DNA from: Spirulinaceae cyanobacterium SM2_1_0
GTDB lineage: Bacteria > Cyanobacteriota > Cyanobacteriia > Cyanobacteriales > Spirulinaceae
Length of the DNA stretch: 62,812 nt
Direction: 5' to 3'
NCBI GenBank assembly: GCA_012031265.1
Contig: JAAUTY010000022.1
Coordinates: 1 to 62,812 of the forward strand
Shown: positions 19,984 through 29,628 of the stretch, in pieces
Layout of the letters: every line of letters starts with the position of its first letter
How positions within the stretch are numbered: the stretch's first letter is position 1
The notes under the pieces: generated by a model
Databases searched by the model: none
Told to the model about the DNA's origin: nothing
Seen by the model: only the letters and a program-made list of their open reading frames with translations
Position numbers and translations under genes: made by a program

Positions 19984-20189
19984 TGACGTTTTGCTGGATA
20001 TAACGATCCGGAACGCTTGCAAATTGACACCATTCTCAACTGTTAAGGTCTGGACTGGCAACGTTTTAGGATTTGATGGGCTGGGGCGATCGCGCCCTGC
20101 GACGCTCAGAATTGCCGGTGAGTGCCGCGAGACCCCACAACCATCTGGCACAATAAAGGGTCTAACTTCTGTGATCTTGTCTCATCTTT

Positions 20190-20570
20190 ATGAGCGAACC
20201 GTTAACTGCTCCCCGACTCCTCGCCTTGCGCGCCAGTGTCGCTAGTTATGCACCGGCCCAGACGGCATTAAGTACGATCGAGGACTGCGAAGGCGATCTC
20301 GAGGACGCCGCGATTGCCCTCGCCATTCGGGCTGGTCAGCAGCCCGAACAGGACAATGAACGCTGGCTCGCGGGTCTCGCCAAGCGCTGCCGCGCCAAAA
20401 TCTGCCATCCTGACCTGCGTACCCAGATCGAGGGCGAACGCTGGGGCGAGGCGGCGCAACTCCTCGCCGCCACAAAGTTAATTCCCGATATTCTCGCGCT
20501 ACCCGTCCTCCTCTACGCTCAGCAGCAAAACTTGGAGCAATTCTGCGCGCCGCTGGATGGTGTGCTCTAG
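20190..20570 (+). CDS. Conserved-looking hypothetical protein (126 aa)
   Basis: I do not recognise this 126-residue, mainly helical, acidic and Ala-rich protein. It has no signal peptide or membrane segment. It is divergent from the glycosyltransferase gene (206 bp between starts) and converges on the PP2C phosphatase gene with a 24-bp gap. Length, composition and placement all look like a genuine gene. Confidence 0.7.
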   Translation: MSEPLTAPRLLALRASVASYAPAQTALSTIEDCEGDLEDAAIALAIRAGQQPEQDNERWLAGLAKRCRAKICHPDLRTQIEGERWGEAAQLLAATKLIPDILALPVLLYAQQQNLEQFCAPLDGVL

Positions 20571-20594
20571 CCCAGAAAGTCTCGGCACAATGGC

Positions 20595-22790
20595 TCAGGA
20601 GAGCGCCTCGCGGCAAGCAGCGGGAATCTCAGCGGTCGCGGGCGCAGTTGCCCAATTGGTTATCTCGCCAGCCTGGAGCCAGCCCGCGATCACCGGGTCA
20701 TAAGTGGCAGCCGGACTCGCGGCCGCATCCGCTGGCAAGCAGACCTGAAAGCGAATCCAGGTGCCTTGGGCAGCCGCCTGACGTTGACTAACATAGAGCA
20801 GGCTATTGGCAGGAATTTGGCGGGTGCTAGCCGTCAGCGCTGGGTCAGCATGGAGCGCGATCGCCTCGCGGATGGTCAGCCAATCGCCGACTTGCAGTGG
20901 CAGCGGACTCGGCACTGCTAGGGTCGGCTCAGCCCTCGGCGCGGTTGGCGCCAACGGCTCTGGCGGGCGATGCACCGAGGTCGTCCCCCGCCAGCGCTCG
21001 ATCTGGGCGCGCACTTCGGGGAAGCTGAAGTAAGACAGCACACTCAAGCCAACAGCCAGACCCACCAAGGCCAGCAGGGCAAACTGCCAACCCGGCCAAG
21101 TATCGTCGGCGGCCGGTTCGGGGCTAGGAGCGGGCGCAGGCGGCTGGGTCGGCTCCAGTTCCGAGGCCGCCGCCATGGCTTGCTTGGGAAACACCAGCTT
21201 CGGCGGCGGCTGCGGGCGATCGCCCACCCGGCAGTGAACCAGCGCAATCGTGATGTTGTCGTGACCGTTTTTCTGGTTGGCGATTTGCAGCAGCCGTTCG
21301 GTGGCCGTGCGGATGTCGTAGATGCCTTGTAGGACGGGCAGAATTTCCGTTTCCCAGTATTGCTCAACCCGATCGCGATCGCTGAGACCGTCAGAGCAGA
21401 GCAGGAAAACGCAATCGCGATCCACGGTCAACCGGGTTACCGTCGGCCGCAGCCGTGACGAGTTGGCCATCCCCAGCGCCTGCACCAATGCACCCGCACT
21501 GGGATGAGTCAAGGCATCGCGATAGAACACGTAGCCCAACCGTGCCGAGCGCGAGGCCATGTCATCGTCGAGGGTGAGCTGCTGGCAACTGTCGGTTGAG
21601 ATGGCGTAGATGCGCGAGTCGCCGACATGCGCCAGATACAGCTCGTGGGCATAGCTGAGCGCCATCACCAAGGTTGTGCCCATCCGCCGCCGCTCACGGC
21701 GCTGCTCACTATCGTTGCGATCGCTGATCGCGTCATTCGCTTTGCAAGTCAGCACCTCCAGCCGCTCGCTGATCGCCCGCGAATCGGTCGCCACCTGCGG
21801 CTCCGTCACCAACGGTTGCAATCCCTCGCGCAGGGTAGTGATCGCCAGTTGCGAGGCGATCTCCCCCCCCTCATGTCCGCCGATACCATCGCAAACAATG
21901 GTCAGCGCTTGGGAAGCTTTGGCGATCACCTGGCCGCTGTCCGGATAGCAGGCGTCTTCGTTGTGCTGGCGCACGCGGCCGGTATCTGTGCAAGCCATAA
22001 TGTCGTACTGGCGCGTTTGGTGGCGACCACAGATCGCTAAGGCACGGTCGAGGAGTGCCACCAAATCCTGACTGGTCTCGAGGCGTCCTGCACTCAGCTC
22101 CTGACAGAGCGGCTTGAGAAAGTTCCGTAGATTGGGCGCGCTAGCCATCAACCAAGCTGACCAGAGCGTCCCGAGCTGAGCCAGTTCGGGCGGACTCTCG
22201 GGGTCATCCAGACGCAATTCGCGCAGTTGGAGCGTCCCCTGATCAACTTGTAAGAATTCCGGCGTAAGTAGCGTGCTAGCCACTCCATGCTTAGCGAGAT
22301 CAGGCCAGAGGCGCGCCATTTGCCAGAGCCAGTTAAGTTGACGCAGCGGGCTTGCCTCCGGCCAAGCCGACACCAGCGTCGGCCAGAGGCTGCCGTCGAG
22401 AAAGCGCCGATCGCGGCTGAACAGCCCGCATTCGAGCAACCAAATGCGGGCAGTGGGAGCTTCTGGGGAGGGTGGCAGTTGACCGTAGAGTTGTGGGACG
22501 TGCGGGCGCAGATAGAAAAGCCGCAGGTAGGGCACAAGCCGCGTCGGGATGTCTTTAGGGAATTGGGGCGGCTGAGCTGGTTTGGTATCTAGGAACAGGC
22601 GCGATCGCCAGTGCAGATAGCGATCAGCAACGGCGGCGTCGCGGGGATAATGTTCAATCCCCTCCCCGATCGCCCAGAGATAGCGACGCATGAGCGGTGT
22701 ATTGCATTGCTGGCAGAAGCGGCGATCACTGGGGTTCGCCGCTTGACAATCGCGATCAGGGCAATGGAGGGGTAGGTTAGAAGCAGGCAT
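20595..22790 (-). CDS. PP2C-type Ser/Thr protein phosphatase with zinc ribbon and membrane anchor
   Basis: This protein of about 731 residues begins with a four-cysteine zinc ribbon (CPDRDC and CQQC). A region of unknown function of about 230 residues follows, then a complete PP2C catalytic domain at about 265-515. The metal-binding motifs CDGIGGHEGG, HVGDSRIY, CSDGLSD and HDN are all present, so it should be active. A membrane segment lies at about 560-585, with an SH3-like C-terminal region (from LTIREA) beyond it, probably on the other side. I prefer ATG 22790 over the longer frame (22826) because the zinc ribbon then sits near the N-terminus. It probably dephosphorylates targets of Hanks-type kinases. 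Confidence 0.88.
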   Translation of the reverse strand: MPASNLPLHCPDRDCQAANPSDRRFCQQCNTPLMRRYLWAIGEGIEHYPRDAAVADRYLHWRSRLFLDTKPAQPPQFPKDIPTRLVPYLRLFYLRPHVPQLYGQLPPSPEAPTARIWLLECGLFSRDRRFLDGSLWPTLVSAWPEASPLRQLNWLWQMARLWPDLAKHGVASTLLTPEFLQVDQGTLQLRELRLDDPESPPELAQLGTLWSAWLMASAPNLRNFLKPLCQELSAGRLETSQDLVALLDRALAICGRHQTRQYDIMACTDTGRVRQHNEDACYPDSGQVIAKASQALTIVCDGIGGHEGGEIASQLAITTLREGLQPLVTEPQVATDSRAISERLEVLTCKANDAISDRNDSEQRRERRRMGTTLVMALSYAHELYLAHVGDSRIYAISTDSCQQLTLDDDMASRSARLGYVFYRDALTHPSAGALVQALGMANSSRLRPTVTRLTVDRDCVFLLCSDGLSDRDRVEQYWETEILPVLQGIYDIRTATERLLQIANQKNGHDNITIALVHCRVGDRPQPPPKLVFPKQAMAAASELEPTQPPAPAPSPEPAADDTWPGWQFALLALVGLAVGLSVLSYFSFPEVRAQIERWRGTTSVHRPPEPLAPTAPRAEPTLAVPSPLPLQVGDWLTIREAIALHADPALTASTRQIPANSLLYVSQRQAAAQGTWIRFQVCLPADAAASPAATYDPVIAGWLQAGEITNWATAPATAEIPAACREALS

Positions 22791-22998
22791 AAATCGAAGG
22801 TCAAGCGGATGAGCACCAATAGGCACAGACTCGTCAAAGAACTGCGATATTCAGTTCGCCGATCACTGAGCCTTGCTTACCCCTTTGCTATCAGTTGCGA
22901 ACCTGCTGGAATTTTCAAAAAGCTAGTTCTCTACCATCTTAAATCTGTGGCTGACCTCAAGGTCAGGATGTTTGGCAGAGAAATTCCTGACGCCCGCT

Positions 22999-24066
22999 CT
23001 AATCGACCTGGGTCACCTGCTGTAGCAACTGTGCCAGTTGCGCCGCGCTGTCGGTGGCCGCGAGGCTGGCGGCGCGCGCCGCCATCTGCTGCAACTGCGC
23101 GCGATCGCCCAAAAGCTGCAATACCTCGCGTGCCAGTTGGGAGGCAGTGAGCGCCTCCTGTCGGTAGAGATAGGCAGCACCCGCGTCCTGAAAAGCGCGG
23201 GCATTGTAGAGCTGGTGGTCGTCGGCGGCGTAGGGATAAGGAATCAGCATCGCGGGGGTGCGACTCACGGCGAGTTCCGTCAGTGTACCGGCACCAGCCC
23301 GGCTGACGGCGAGGTCGGCGCGTTGCAGGAGCGCCGCCATTTGATCGTAAAACGGTAGACAGATGTACTGGGGATGCGCCAGGGCTTGAGCGTCGGGATC
23401 GCGATCGCCGGTCAGATGCACCACATAGACCCCAGCCGCAAACCAATCCGGGGCTGCCTGACGCACGAGTTGATTCACCGCCACCGCGCCCTGAGAGCCA
23501 CCGATGACCGCAATCACGGGCGCATCTGGGGGAATCGGTAGCGCCAGCGGCTGGGGACTGAGAAACTGCTGCCGGACGGGCGTGCTCACCCAAACCGTTT
23601 GAGCGCGTGGCAAATAAGCTGCCGCCGCCTCAAAACCCAGGGCAACCTGTTGGCAGTAGGGGGCGAGCCAGCGCGTCACCTTGCCCGGAATCGCGTTTGA
23701 CTCGTGTAGCAGTGTAGGAATGCCCAGCCAACGAGCCGCGAGGATGGCGGGCGCAGCGATATAGCCGCCGGTTGTAAATACGGCTTGGCAGCGCTGCCGT
23801 TTGAGGAGCGATCGCGTCGTCCAGACGGCCTGCAAAAAGCGGGCGGCGATCACCAGCGTCTTCAGCCCCAAGCGCTGCTGGAAGCCGCTCAACGGAATCA
23901 CGTGCAGCGGATAGCGGGCGGGCACCAGTTGCTGCTCCAGCCGCTCCGGCACCCCCAGCCAGTCGATCTGCCAGTCGGGCAAGCATTCGGCAACAGCCAG
24001 CGCCGGGAAGATGTGACCGCCCGTACCGCTCGCCGCAATCAGTAGACGAGGCGATGATTCAACCAC
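22999..24066 (-). CDS. murG: UDP-GlcNAc--undecaprenyl-PP-MurNAc-pentapeptide transferase MurG
   Basis: MurG makes lipid II on the inner face of the plasma membrane. The 355-residue GT-B enzyme shows the N-terminal glycine loop GTGGHIFPA, the HESNAIPGK segment, the second-domain loop GGSQGA, and the donor-binding region SRAGAGTLTEL. The start is GTG at 24066. It lies upstream of the phosphatase gene, separated by 208 bp, and is not within a recognisable dcw cluster, as is usual in cyanobacteria. Confidence 0.95.
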   Translation of the reverse strand: MVESSPRLLIAASGTGGHIFPALAVAECLPDWQIDWLGVPERLEQQLVPARYPLHVIPLSGFQQRLGLKTLVIAARFLQAVWTTRSLLKRQRCQAVFTTGGYIAAPAILAARWLGIPTLLHESNAIPGKVTRWLAPYCQQVALGFEAAAAYLPRAQTVWVSTPVRQQFLSPQPLALPIPPDAPVIAVIGGSQGAVAVNQLVRQAAPDWFAAGVYVVHLTGDRDPDAQALAHPQYICLPFYDQMAALLQRADLAVSRAGAGTLTELAVSRTPAMLIPYPYAADDHQLYNARAFQDAGAAYLYRQEALTASQLAREVLQLLGDRAQLQQMAARAASLAATDSAAQLAQLLQQVTQVD

Positions 24067-24296
24067 GGCGGGCGCGCCCCAGGGGGATCAATCTCAACAC
24101 CACAACACCAAGGCAATTCTCCAGGCTACAGCCAGGTAAGGCGGGCACGACAGCCCGCATCCCACTGCCACAAATTCAGTTGGGATTGCTATATTGAATC
24201 TGTTCAGCGCTCAGTCGGCTCAACCGCAGACTCGCAGCGCGGCAGCTAGTGACCAAACTAGCATCAATCCGGCACTTGAGAGTAGCGAGAAGCAGC

Positions 24297-25127
24297 ATGA
24301 AGATCAGTCCCAGCCTTTGGCAACAGTTATCCCTCCGTCGCCTGCGTCAGCGGCTGTTGCCGACCTTGTTAGGGGCGAGTTTGCTGCTGATCGCGCCGCT
24401 ACCGTTGCGTGCTCAGAGCGGTGGTGCGCCCGCCGAGTTGACCGATGTACTCGCGCAGATTGATGCGGCCGCCAATCGCGGCGATCTCGATGCCGTGATG
24501 GAATTTTATGCCCCCGAATTTCGCGCCGATGAGGCGGTGGATCGAGCGGCGATTGTCGCTGGACTGGCTAAGCTCTGGGAGCGCTACGACAGCCTCGATT
24601 ATTCGACCCAGTTGCTGGACTATTCACAGCAGGGCGATCGCTTCATCGCTGAAACAGAAACGGAAATTCGCGGCTTACGCAATGACGGTGGCCGGGATGT
24701 GCGGCTCTTGGCAACGCTGCGATCGCGCCAGACGATTCAGGACGGCCAAATGATTCGTCAGGATGTCCTCGCCGAGCGCACCCAACTGTTTGTCGGTGCC
24801 AATCCGCCAACGATCGACATCAGCTTGCCAGAGCAGGTCAGCGTCGGGGAAACCTTTAGCTTCGATGTCATCGTCAAAGAGCCGCTGGGCAACAATTTGC
24901 TCCTCGGCGGCGCTCTAGAGGAGGTCACGGAGGGTGATCGCTATGTAGAACCCGGCGACTTCGATCTCGAACTGCTGCAAGCCGGTGGCATCTTCAAGCA
25001 AGGTCGTGCCCCGGAGCAGCCCGAAGATCGCTGGCTCTCGGCGATCATCATCCGCGAGGACGGTATCACCATGGTCACTCAGCGCTTGCGGGTCATCGGT
25101 GCTGCGACGGGCGCAAGTCAGCCCTAG
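24297..25127 (+). CDS. Exported protein with an NTF2-like (SnoaL/DUF4440-type) domain
   Basis: An N-terminal basic stretch and hydrophobic segment (to about residue 40, ending PLRAQS) looks like a signal peptide. It is followed by an NTF2-like domain of about 110 residues beginning ELTDVLAQIDAAANRGD, then a beta-rich C-terminal region. I chose ATG 24297 (276 residues), which has GAGAAG upstream and places the signal peptide at the N-terminus; the frame is open from 24249. The NTF2-like fold often binds small ligands, but no catalytic residues are evident. Confidence 0.78.
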   Translation: MKISPSLWQQLSLRRLRQRLLPTLLGASLLLIAPLPLRAQSGGAPAELTDVLAQIDAAANRGDLDAVMEFYAPEFRADEAVDRAAIVAGLAKLWERYDSLDYSTQLLDYSQQGDRFIAETETEIRGLRNDGGRDVRLLATLRSRQTIQDGQMIRQDVLAERTQLFVGANPPTIDISLPEQVSVGETFSFDVIVKEPLGNNLLLGGALEEVTEGDRYVEPGDFDLELLQAGGIFKQGRAPEQPEDRWLSAIIIREDGITMVTQRLRVIGAATGASQP

Positions 25128-25209
25128 GCTCAGTGAGGATTGCCCGCTCAAAACTGGCTAGCATGATGACCACAATCGCTAGCCGTGAGGCTCGCAACGA
25201 ACCGCCCTG

Positions 25210-26721
25210 GTGAACGCTTCCCGCTACCTGATCGGCATTGACATCGGCACGACCAGCACCAAGGCCGTGCTATTCGATCAAACCGGTCGAACCCTGGCGC
25301 GTCGGGCGATCGCCTATCCCCTATGCGCGCCCGCCCTGGGTGCGGCCGAGCAGGAGCCGCAGAAAATTCTTGCGGCTGTCGTGGAGACCGTGCAGGCGGT
25401 GCTCGCGGCGAGTGCGATCGCCCGCTCCGACTTACTCGGCCTCGCCTTCAGCAGCGCCATGCACAGCCTGCTCGCCGTCGATGCCGCTGGCGAACCGCTC
25501 ACCCCCAGCTACACCTGGGCCGACCGACGTGCCCAATCCCAGGCGATCGCGCTGCAAGCGGCCCATCCCCACCTCTACGCGCGCACGGGCGTCCCCCTGC
25601 ACCCGATGTCGCCGCTGGTGAAACTGGTCTGGTTACGGGCGACCCAGCCGCAACTTTGGCAACGGGCAGCGCGCTTCGTCGCGATCAAAGAATATGTGCT
25701 CTACCAACTCTGCGGCGAGTGGGGGGTGGACTGGGCGATCGCCGCCGCCAGTGGCCTCTTGAACCTATCCACACTGGACTGGGACAGTGAGGCGCTGCAA
25801 GTGGCGCAAATTACCCCAGCGCAACTTTCCACCCTCGTGCCCACGAACCAGGTTCTGAATCTGCAAACGGCTTGGGCGGAGCATTGGCAGGTTGCCGCCG
25901 ACTTGCCCGTGCTCGTCGGGGCAAGCGATGGGGTACTGTCCAATCTCGGTCTGGATGTTGAACCGGGGGCGGCGATCGCCCTCAGCCTCGGCACCAGCGG
26001 CGCGGCGCGGGCAACGATCCGGCAACCCTGTGTCACCACCCCGGTCGGACTCTTTTGTTATCCGCTGCGGCACGACTACTGGGTGCTCGGCGGCGCGACC
26101 AATAGCGGCGGCCTCGCTTGGCGCTGGCTACGTGATCACTGGCTGGAGTTGCCCAGCGACAGCGGCGATGCCATCCTGGATGAACTGGCGGCGAGCGCCG
26201 CGCCGGGAGCGGATGGGTTGATCTTCCATCCCTATCTGACCGGCGAGCGTGCCCCGCTCTGGAACAGCGCCGCCTGTGGTAGCTTTTTCGGCCTCCGCTT
26301 CGAGCACGGCCGCGCGCAGATGGCCCGCGCCGTACTGGAAGGGGTGCTGTGCAATTTGGCACTGGTGATCGACGCAACGCGCCAGGTGACCGGCAACCAG
26401 GGGCCGCTGTGGGCGACGGGCGGGGTATGGCGATCGCGCCTCTGGCGGCAAACGCTGGCTGACCTCTGCGACATTGAGGTCTGGGTTCCGACGCAACGTG
26501 AGGGGGCTTGTTGGGGGGCGGCGAAGCTGGGATTCATGACCCTGGCTCCGGGGGTAGTTGTAGCCGATGCTGGCGCGCAGTTGACGGGCGATCGCCACCA
26601 GCCCCAGGCTGACTGCACGGCGATTTATCACACCCTCCGCCAGCGCTATGCCAGCTTGCTCACGGTGTTCAAACCCCAATATGCTGGCCAGAATCCTGAC
26701 CCCCCGCACGAATCTTGTTAA
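25210..26721 (+). CDS. FGGY family carbohydrate kinase (gluconokinase-like)
   Basis: This 503-residue FGGY kinase starts at GTG 25210. It has the N-terminal phosphate-1 loop DIGTTSTKAVLFD, and the second ATPase half has GASDGVLSNLG and the ATP-binding LSLGTSGA. The segment HPMSPLVKLVWL resembles the gluconokinase subgroup rather than xylulokinase, so D-gluconate to 6-phosphogluconate is the most likely reaction. It stands 82 bp after the NTF2-like gene and may share its transcript. Confidence 0.87.
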   Translation: MNASRYLIGIDIGTTSTKAVLFDQTGRTLARRAIAYPLCAPALGAAEQEPQKILAAVVETVQAVLAASAIARSDLLGLAFSSAMHSLLAVDAAGEPLTPSYTWADRRAQSQAIALQAAHPHLYARTGVPLHPMSPLVKLVWLRATQPQLWQRAARFVAIKEYVLYQLCGEWGVDWAIAAASGLLNLSTLDWDSEALQVAQITPAQLSTLVPTNQVLNLQTAWAEHWQVAADLPVLVGASDGVLSNLGLDVEPGAAIALSLGTSGAARATIRQPCVTTPVGLFCYPLRHDYWVLGGATNSGGLAWRWLRDHWLELPSDSGDAILDELAASAAPGADGLIFHPYLTGERAPLWNSAACGSFFGLRFEHGRAQMARAVLEGVLCNLALVIDATRQVTGNQGPLWATGGVWRSRLWRQTLADLCDIEVWVPTQREGACWGAAKLGFMTLAPGVVVADAGAQLTGDRHQPQADCTAIYHTLRQRYASLLTVFKPQYAGQNPDPPHESC

Positions 26722-27038
26722 GCTGTTAGCGCAGCCTGACGGTGTGGGAGTTAGAAGTCATACCCAGTCCGAATTTTTGCCCCAACAATGCAATACACGG
26801 TAGAGGAGGGTTTGCAACCCTCCCGATGTTGCAGTTTTGGGGGTTCACGCTCCGGATTTGGGATCAGAAGTTAGAACTTAGGAAGCTTGATTTTCGGGGC
26901 TTCCGGCCGATTGGCCACTCGCACAATTTGCATCGCGTACTCACGACCCTTTCATGGACTCACTAGCAAGCGATCGCCGCCAAACTCGATCTAAGACCTA
27001 TCCCAGCGAGAATTTCTCGCCACTCAACATTTGCAACG
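26722..27038. other. Intergenic region holding a palindromic repeat
   Basis: This 317-bp gap between the sugar kinase and the RNase III-like gene contains the roughly 103-bp repeat at 26761-26863 and nothing else I can name. The frame 26742-26966 is a chance translation through that repeat. Confidence 0.6.
26761..26863 (+). repeat. ACCCAG-ended palindromic repeat, copy 1
   Basis: This copy runs from TACCCAGTCCGAAT to TCCGGATTTGGGA. It contains a central hairpin (GGAGGGTTTGCAACCCTCC) followed by CCCGATGTTGC. Copy 2 at 36485-36586 matches over the full length with scattered differences. Its imperfect terminal inverted repeats suggest a miniature mobile element or an intergenic REP-type sequence. 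Confidence 0.78.
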
Positions 27039-27995
27039 ATGACTGCACTTGACTGGCAACCGGCCGATATTGAAGACAAGATTGGGTTGAATTTTAAGCA
27101 TCCGGAAATCTTGTTTCTGGCTCTGAGTCATCCGTCCTATGCCAAGTTGGCGGGTGAGCCGGGAATCACCAATGAGCGGCTGGATTTTCTCGGCGCGACG
27201 ATTTTAGAGTTGTCTATCACGACTTACTTCTATCAGTATTGCCCCTATCTCAAAGTGGCAAACTGGCAAGGTTTATTGCCGAAGTTGACCGAGAATGAGC
27301 GCTTGACGAAACTCTGGTTTCAGCTCAATCTGGGCAACAGTTATCCCTTCCTGGATCTCGAGGAGGAACGGTCGTCACTACGGCAGAAAAAAAACAATCC
27401 GTTTGTGCCCGCGACGCGCGCTTTAGTAGCTGCCATTCACTGCGATCGCGGCTTTACCCAGGCGCGCAATTGGCTTTATAAACATCTCATCGCCCCGATG
27501 CTAGCGAAGCACCTGAAAAAGATACAGAAGCGGGTTGAACCCGAAACACAACTGCGCTTCATCGGCCGCTACTTGCTGCCCGCCATCGTCACCGATTATC
27601 TCTACACGCTGTTACCGCACGTTACCCCCGCAGAGTTGCTTTACTTTCAACGCCAATTGCTGACAAAACAGCAACAGACAGCCTACAAAGCGGTGAGTCA
27701 AGAGTTCGGTAATTCTGGCAGCCAACCCTTCGCAGAATTTCTCGCCCAGTACTATTACCAAGCGGCGGAGACGAGCGATCGCGCTGCCTTTCGCCAGACC
27801 CAAACCTGGTTTATTGAGCATTGCTTAGACGCAACAGAGTTGCTGCGTCAGGCGGTAGAGCGACTGCGATCGCAAGGCGTGCCGCAGAAATGGATTATTC
27901 GCGAAGTCTTGGGCTATGCGAGCAAAGACTATCAAGCTGGGCGTGAGCGGTTCTACGAAATCTTGGGGGAGACCGAGAATGATGAGGAGGAGTAG
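27039..27995 (+). CDS. RNase III-like domain protein, catalytic residues lost
   Basis: This 318-residue protein has an N-terminal RNase III fold (about 8-150): the signature NERLDFLGATILEL lies at 45-58. The family's first acidic residue is kept (E46) and the second is conservatively changed (D49), but the metal-binding Asp after Gly is Ala (A53). In the second cluster, the essential Glu is replaced by Arg (PATRALVAA, R127). There is no dsRNA-binding domain; instead a helical C-terminal region of about 170 residues follows. I infer an RNA-binding or scaffold role rather than cleavage. The downstream ChaN-like gene overlaps it by 17 bases. Confidence 0.8.
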   Translation: MTALDWQPADIEDKIGLNFKHPEILFLALSHPSYAKLAGEPGITNERLDFLGATILELSITTYFYQYCPYLKVANWQGLLPKLTENERLTKLWFQLNLGNSYPFLDLEEERSSLRQKKNNPFVPATRALVAAIHCDRGFTQARNWLYKHLIAPMLAKHLKKIQKRVEPETQLRFIGRYLLPAIVTDYLYTLLPHVTPAELLYFQRQLLTKQQQTAYKAVSQEFGNSGSQPFAEFLAQYYYQAAETSDRAAFRQTQTWFIEHCLDATELLRQAVERLRSQGVPQKWIIREVLGYASKDYQAGRERFYEILGETENDEEE

Positions 27996-28938
27996 GGCGA
28001 TCGCCAGACCGCGATTCACCCTCAAAACGGCCCGAACCCATCTGACTCGCCGTTGGCAGCGCTGGCGACGCACAGGGCTGGCTTGGGTGAGCCTGGTGAT
28101 TCTAGCCACGACCTTGGCTTGCCAGACCGCCCAGGGTGAACCGTTGGTGGTCGAAGCCGGTGACCCACCGCGTCAGCTTGCCCCGGCGTCACTGATCGAG
28201 CAGTTGCGAGCAGCGAATGTGGTTTATCTCGGCGAACAGCACGATCGCGTCGCCGACCATGAGGCCCAGCTTGAAATCGTCCAAGCCTTGCACGCGGCCA
28301 ATCCCCAATTGGCGATCGCCCTGGAAATGTTCCAACACCCCTTCCAGGCTGCCCTCGACCGCTACCTCGCGGGCGAGAGCGACGAAGCGGCGTTGCTCGC
28401 CGAGAGCGAATACGAGCAGCGTTGGGGCTTTCCTTGGGAATTCTACGCGCCGCTACTGCGCTTCGCCAAAGCTAATCAGATCCCCGTCATCGCCCTGAAT
28501 ACGCCCACCGAAGTGACGCGCCAAATCTCCGGGCAGGGTCTCGCCAGCCTCGACGCCGCCGCCCGCCAACAGATTCCCCCCCTGGATGAGATTGACACCG
28601 GCAATGCCAACTATCGCCGCCTCTTAGAAACGGCTTTCAGTGCCCACGCGGCGCATGGTGGGCTGGAGTTTGAGAATTTCTTCGCCGCCCAGGTGACCTG
28701 GGACGAAACCATGGCGATGAACATTGCGGCCTTCCATCGCGCCCAGCCGCAGCGCCAGGTCATTGTCATCGCCGGTCGCGGTCACGTCATCTACGGCTAC
28801 GGTATCCCCGACCGCGTGGCACGTCGCTTAGGCCCCGACTTGGTACAGAAAACCATCCTGCTGAATCCACCGGCCGCGATCAATGCTGATGGCGAGCGAT
28901 CACCCAGTGATTTTGCTTGGTTCAGTGCGCCGGAATAG
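27979..28938 (+). CDS. ChaN family (DUF399) probable lipoprotein
   Basis: ChaN proteins are haem-binding or iron-regulated lipoproteins. An N-terminal Arg-rich stretch and hydrophobic segment lead to TLAC, a near-match to a lipobox. The mature part has the family motif VYLGEQHDR, followed by LALEMFQHPFQ-type and GRGHVIYGYG segments. I chose ATG 27979 (ATG 27982 is equally possible), inside the 3' end of the RNase III-like gene; the frame is open from 27916. The tight overlap suggests coupled translation with that gene. Confidence 0.82.
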   Translation: MMRRSRAIARPRFTLKTARTHLTRRWQRWRRTGLAWVSLVILATTLACQTAQGEPLVVEAGDPPRQLAPASLIEQLRAANVVYLGEQHDRVADHEAQLEIVQALHAANPQLAIALEMFQHPFQAALDRYLAGESDEAALLAESEYEQRWGFPWEFYAPLLRFAKANQIPVIALNTPTEVTRQISGQGLASLDAAARQQIPPLDEIDTGNANYRRLLETAFSAHAAHGGLEFENFFAAQVTWDETMAMNIAAFHRAQPQRQVIVIAGRGHVIYGYGIPDRVARRLGPDLVQKTILLNPPAAINADGERSPSDFAWFSAPE

Positions 28939-29039
28939 GAGAGATGGGGCGATCGCCCGCCATTTCCCGACGGTAACGCGCCCGATCTCGCCTAATCTGG
29001 AGACAGAATTTTGCCGTATTTTGCCGCACCGAAGCTACC

Positions 29040-29627
29040 ATGAATCGCCTGCTGCTTGCCTTCAGCCTGGTCAGTCTCTGGCTCAACCTTGTGGCTCTCC
29101 CCAGTTCTGCTCAGCCGAACCCAACCCTGCTGCCAGCACGACCGGAACTGCGGGGCGGCAGTCAGGGCGAGGCGGTGCGCGAGTTGCAGGCCGCGTTGCA
29201 ATTACTCGGCTTCTACGCCGGCCCGATTGATGGTCTCTATACGGAGCTAACCATAGTTGCAGTGGCCCGCTTCCAGACCGCTGCGAATCTGCCGATCAGT
29301 GGCATCGTTGATCGCGCCACCTGGAATCGCCTCTTGCCGCAAGCCCCTGTGACTACAGCGACTCCGGCTCCAGCGACAACACCATCTGCCGCACCGACAA
29401 CAACAACGGTAGCAACCAGTCAGCCCATATTACGCCTAGGAGCAGAGGGCGAGGCAGTGCGCCGCTTGCAGACGCGCTTACAAGCCCTCGGCTTTCTGGA
29501 GGGGGCGATCGATGGCATCTTCGGGCCGGCGACGCTGGCGGCGGTCGAGGCGGCGCAGGCGGATCTGGGCTTGACGGTGGACGGTGTGGTCGGGCCAGCC
29601 ACCTGGGAGGTACTGCTGACCGAGTAG
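29040..29627 (+). CDS. Exported protein with two peptidoglycan-binding domains
   Basis: This 195-residue protein has a signal peptide (hydrophobic residues to SSAQ at about 24). It carries two peptidoglycan-binding type 1 domains at about 40-100 and 130-193, each with the pattern GEAVRxLQxxLQxLGF and DGIFG/DGLYT, joined by a Thr/Pro/Ala-rich linker. No enzymatic domain is attached, so it may bind the wall or recruit a partner. Its stop codon lies two bases before the CTAG-ended repeat copy B. Confidence 0.9.
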   Translation: MNRLLLAFSLVSLWLNLVALPSSAQPNPTLLPARPELRGGSQGEAVRELQAALQLLGFYAGPIDGLYTELTIVAVARFQTAANLPISGIVDRATWNRLLPQAPVTTATPAPATTPSAAPTTTTVATSQPILRLGAEGEAVRRLQTRLQALGFLEGAIDGIFGPATLAAVEAAQADLGLTVDGVVGPATWEVLLTE

Positions 29628-29628
29628 A

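Noticed and set aside
19984-20151. Upstream extension of the glycosyltransferase frame
   Set aside because: The extra 56 residues are unlike any GT4 N-terminus; the Rossmann strand begins at ATG 19983.
26742-26966. Plus-strand frame of 74 codons between the sugar kinase and RNase III-like gene
   Set aside because: It is a translation through the ACCCAG-ended repeat; the other copy of the repeat does not preserve the frame.
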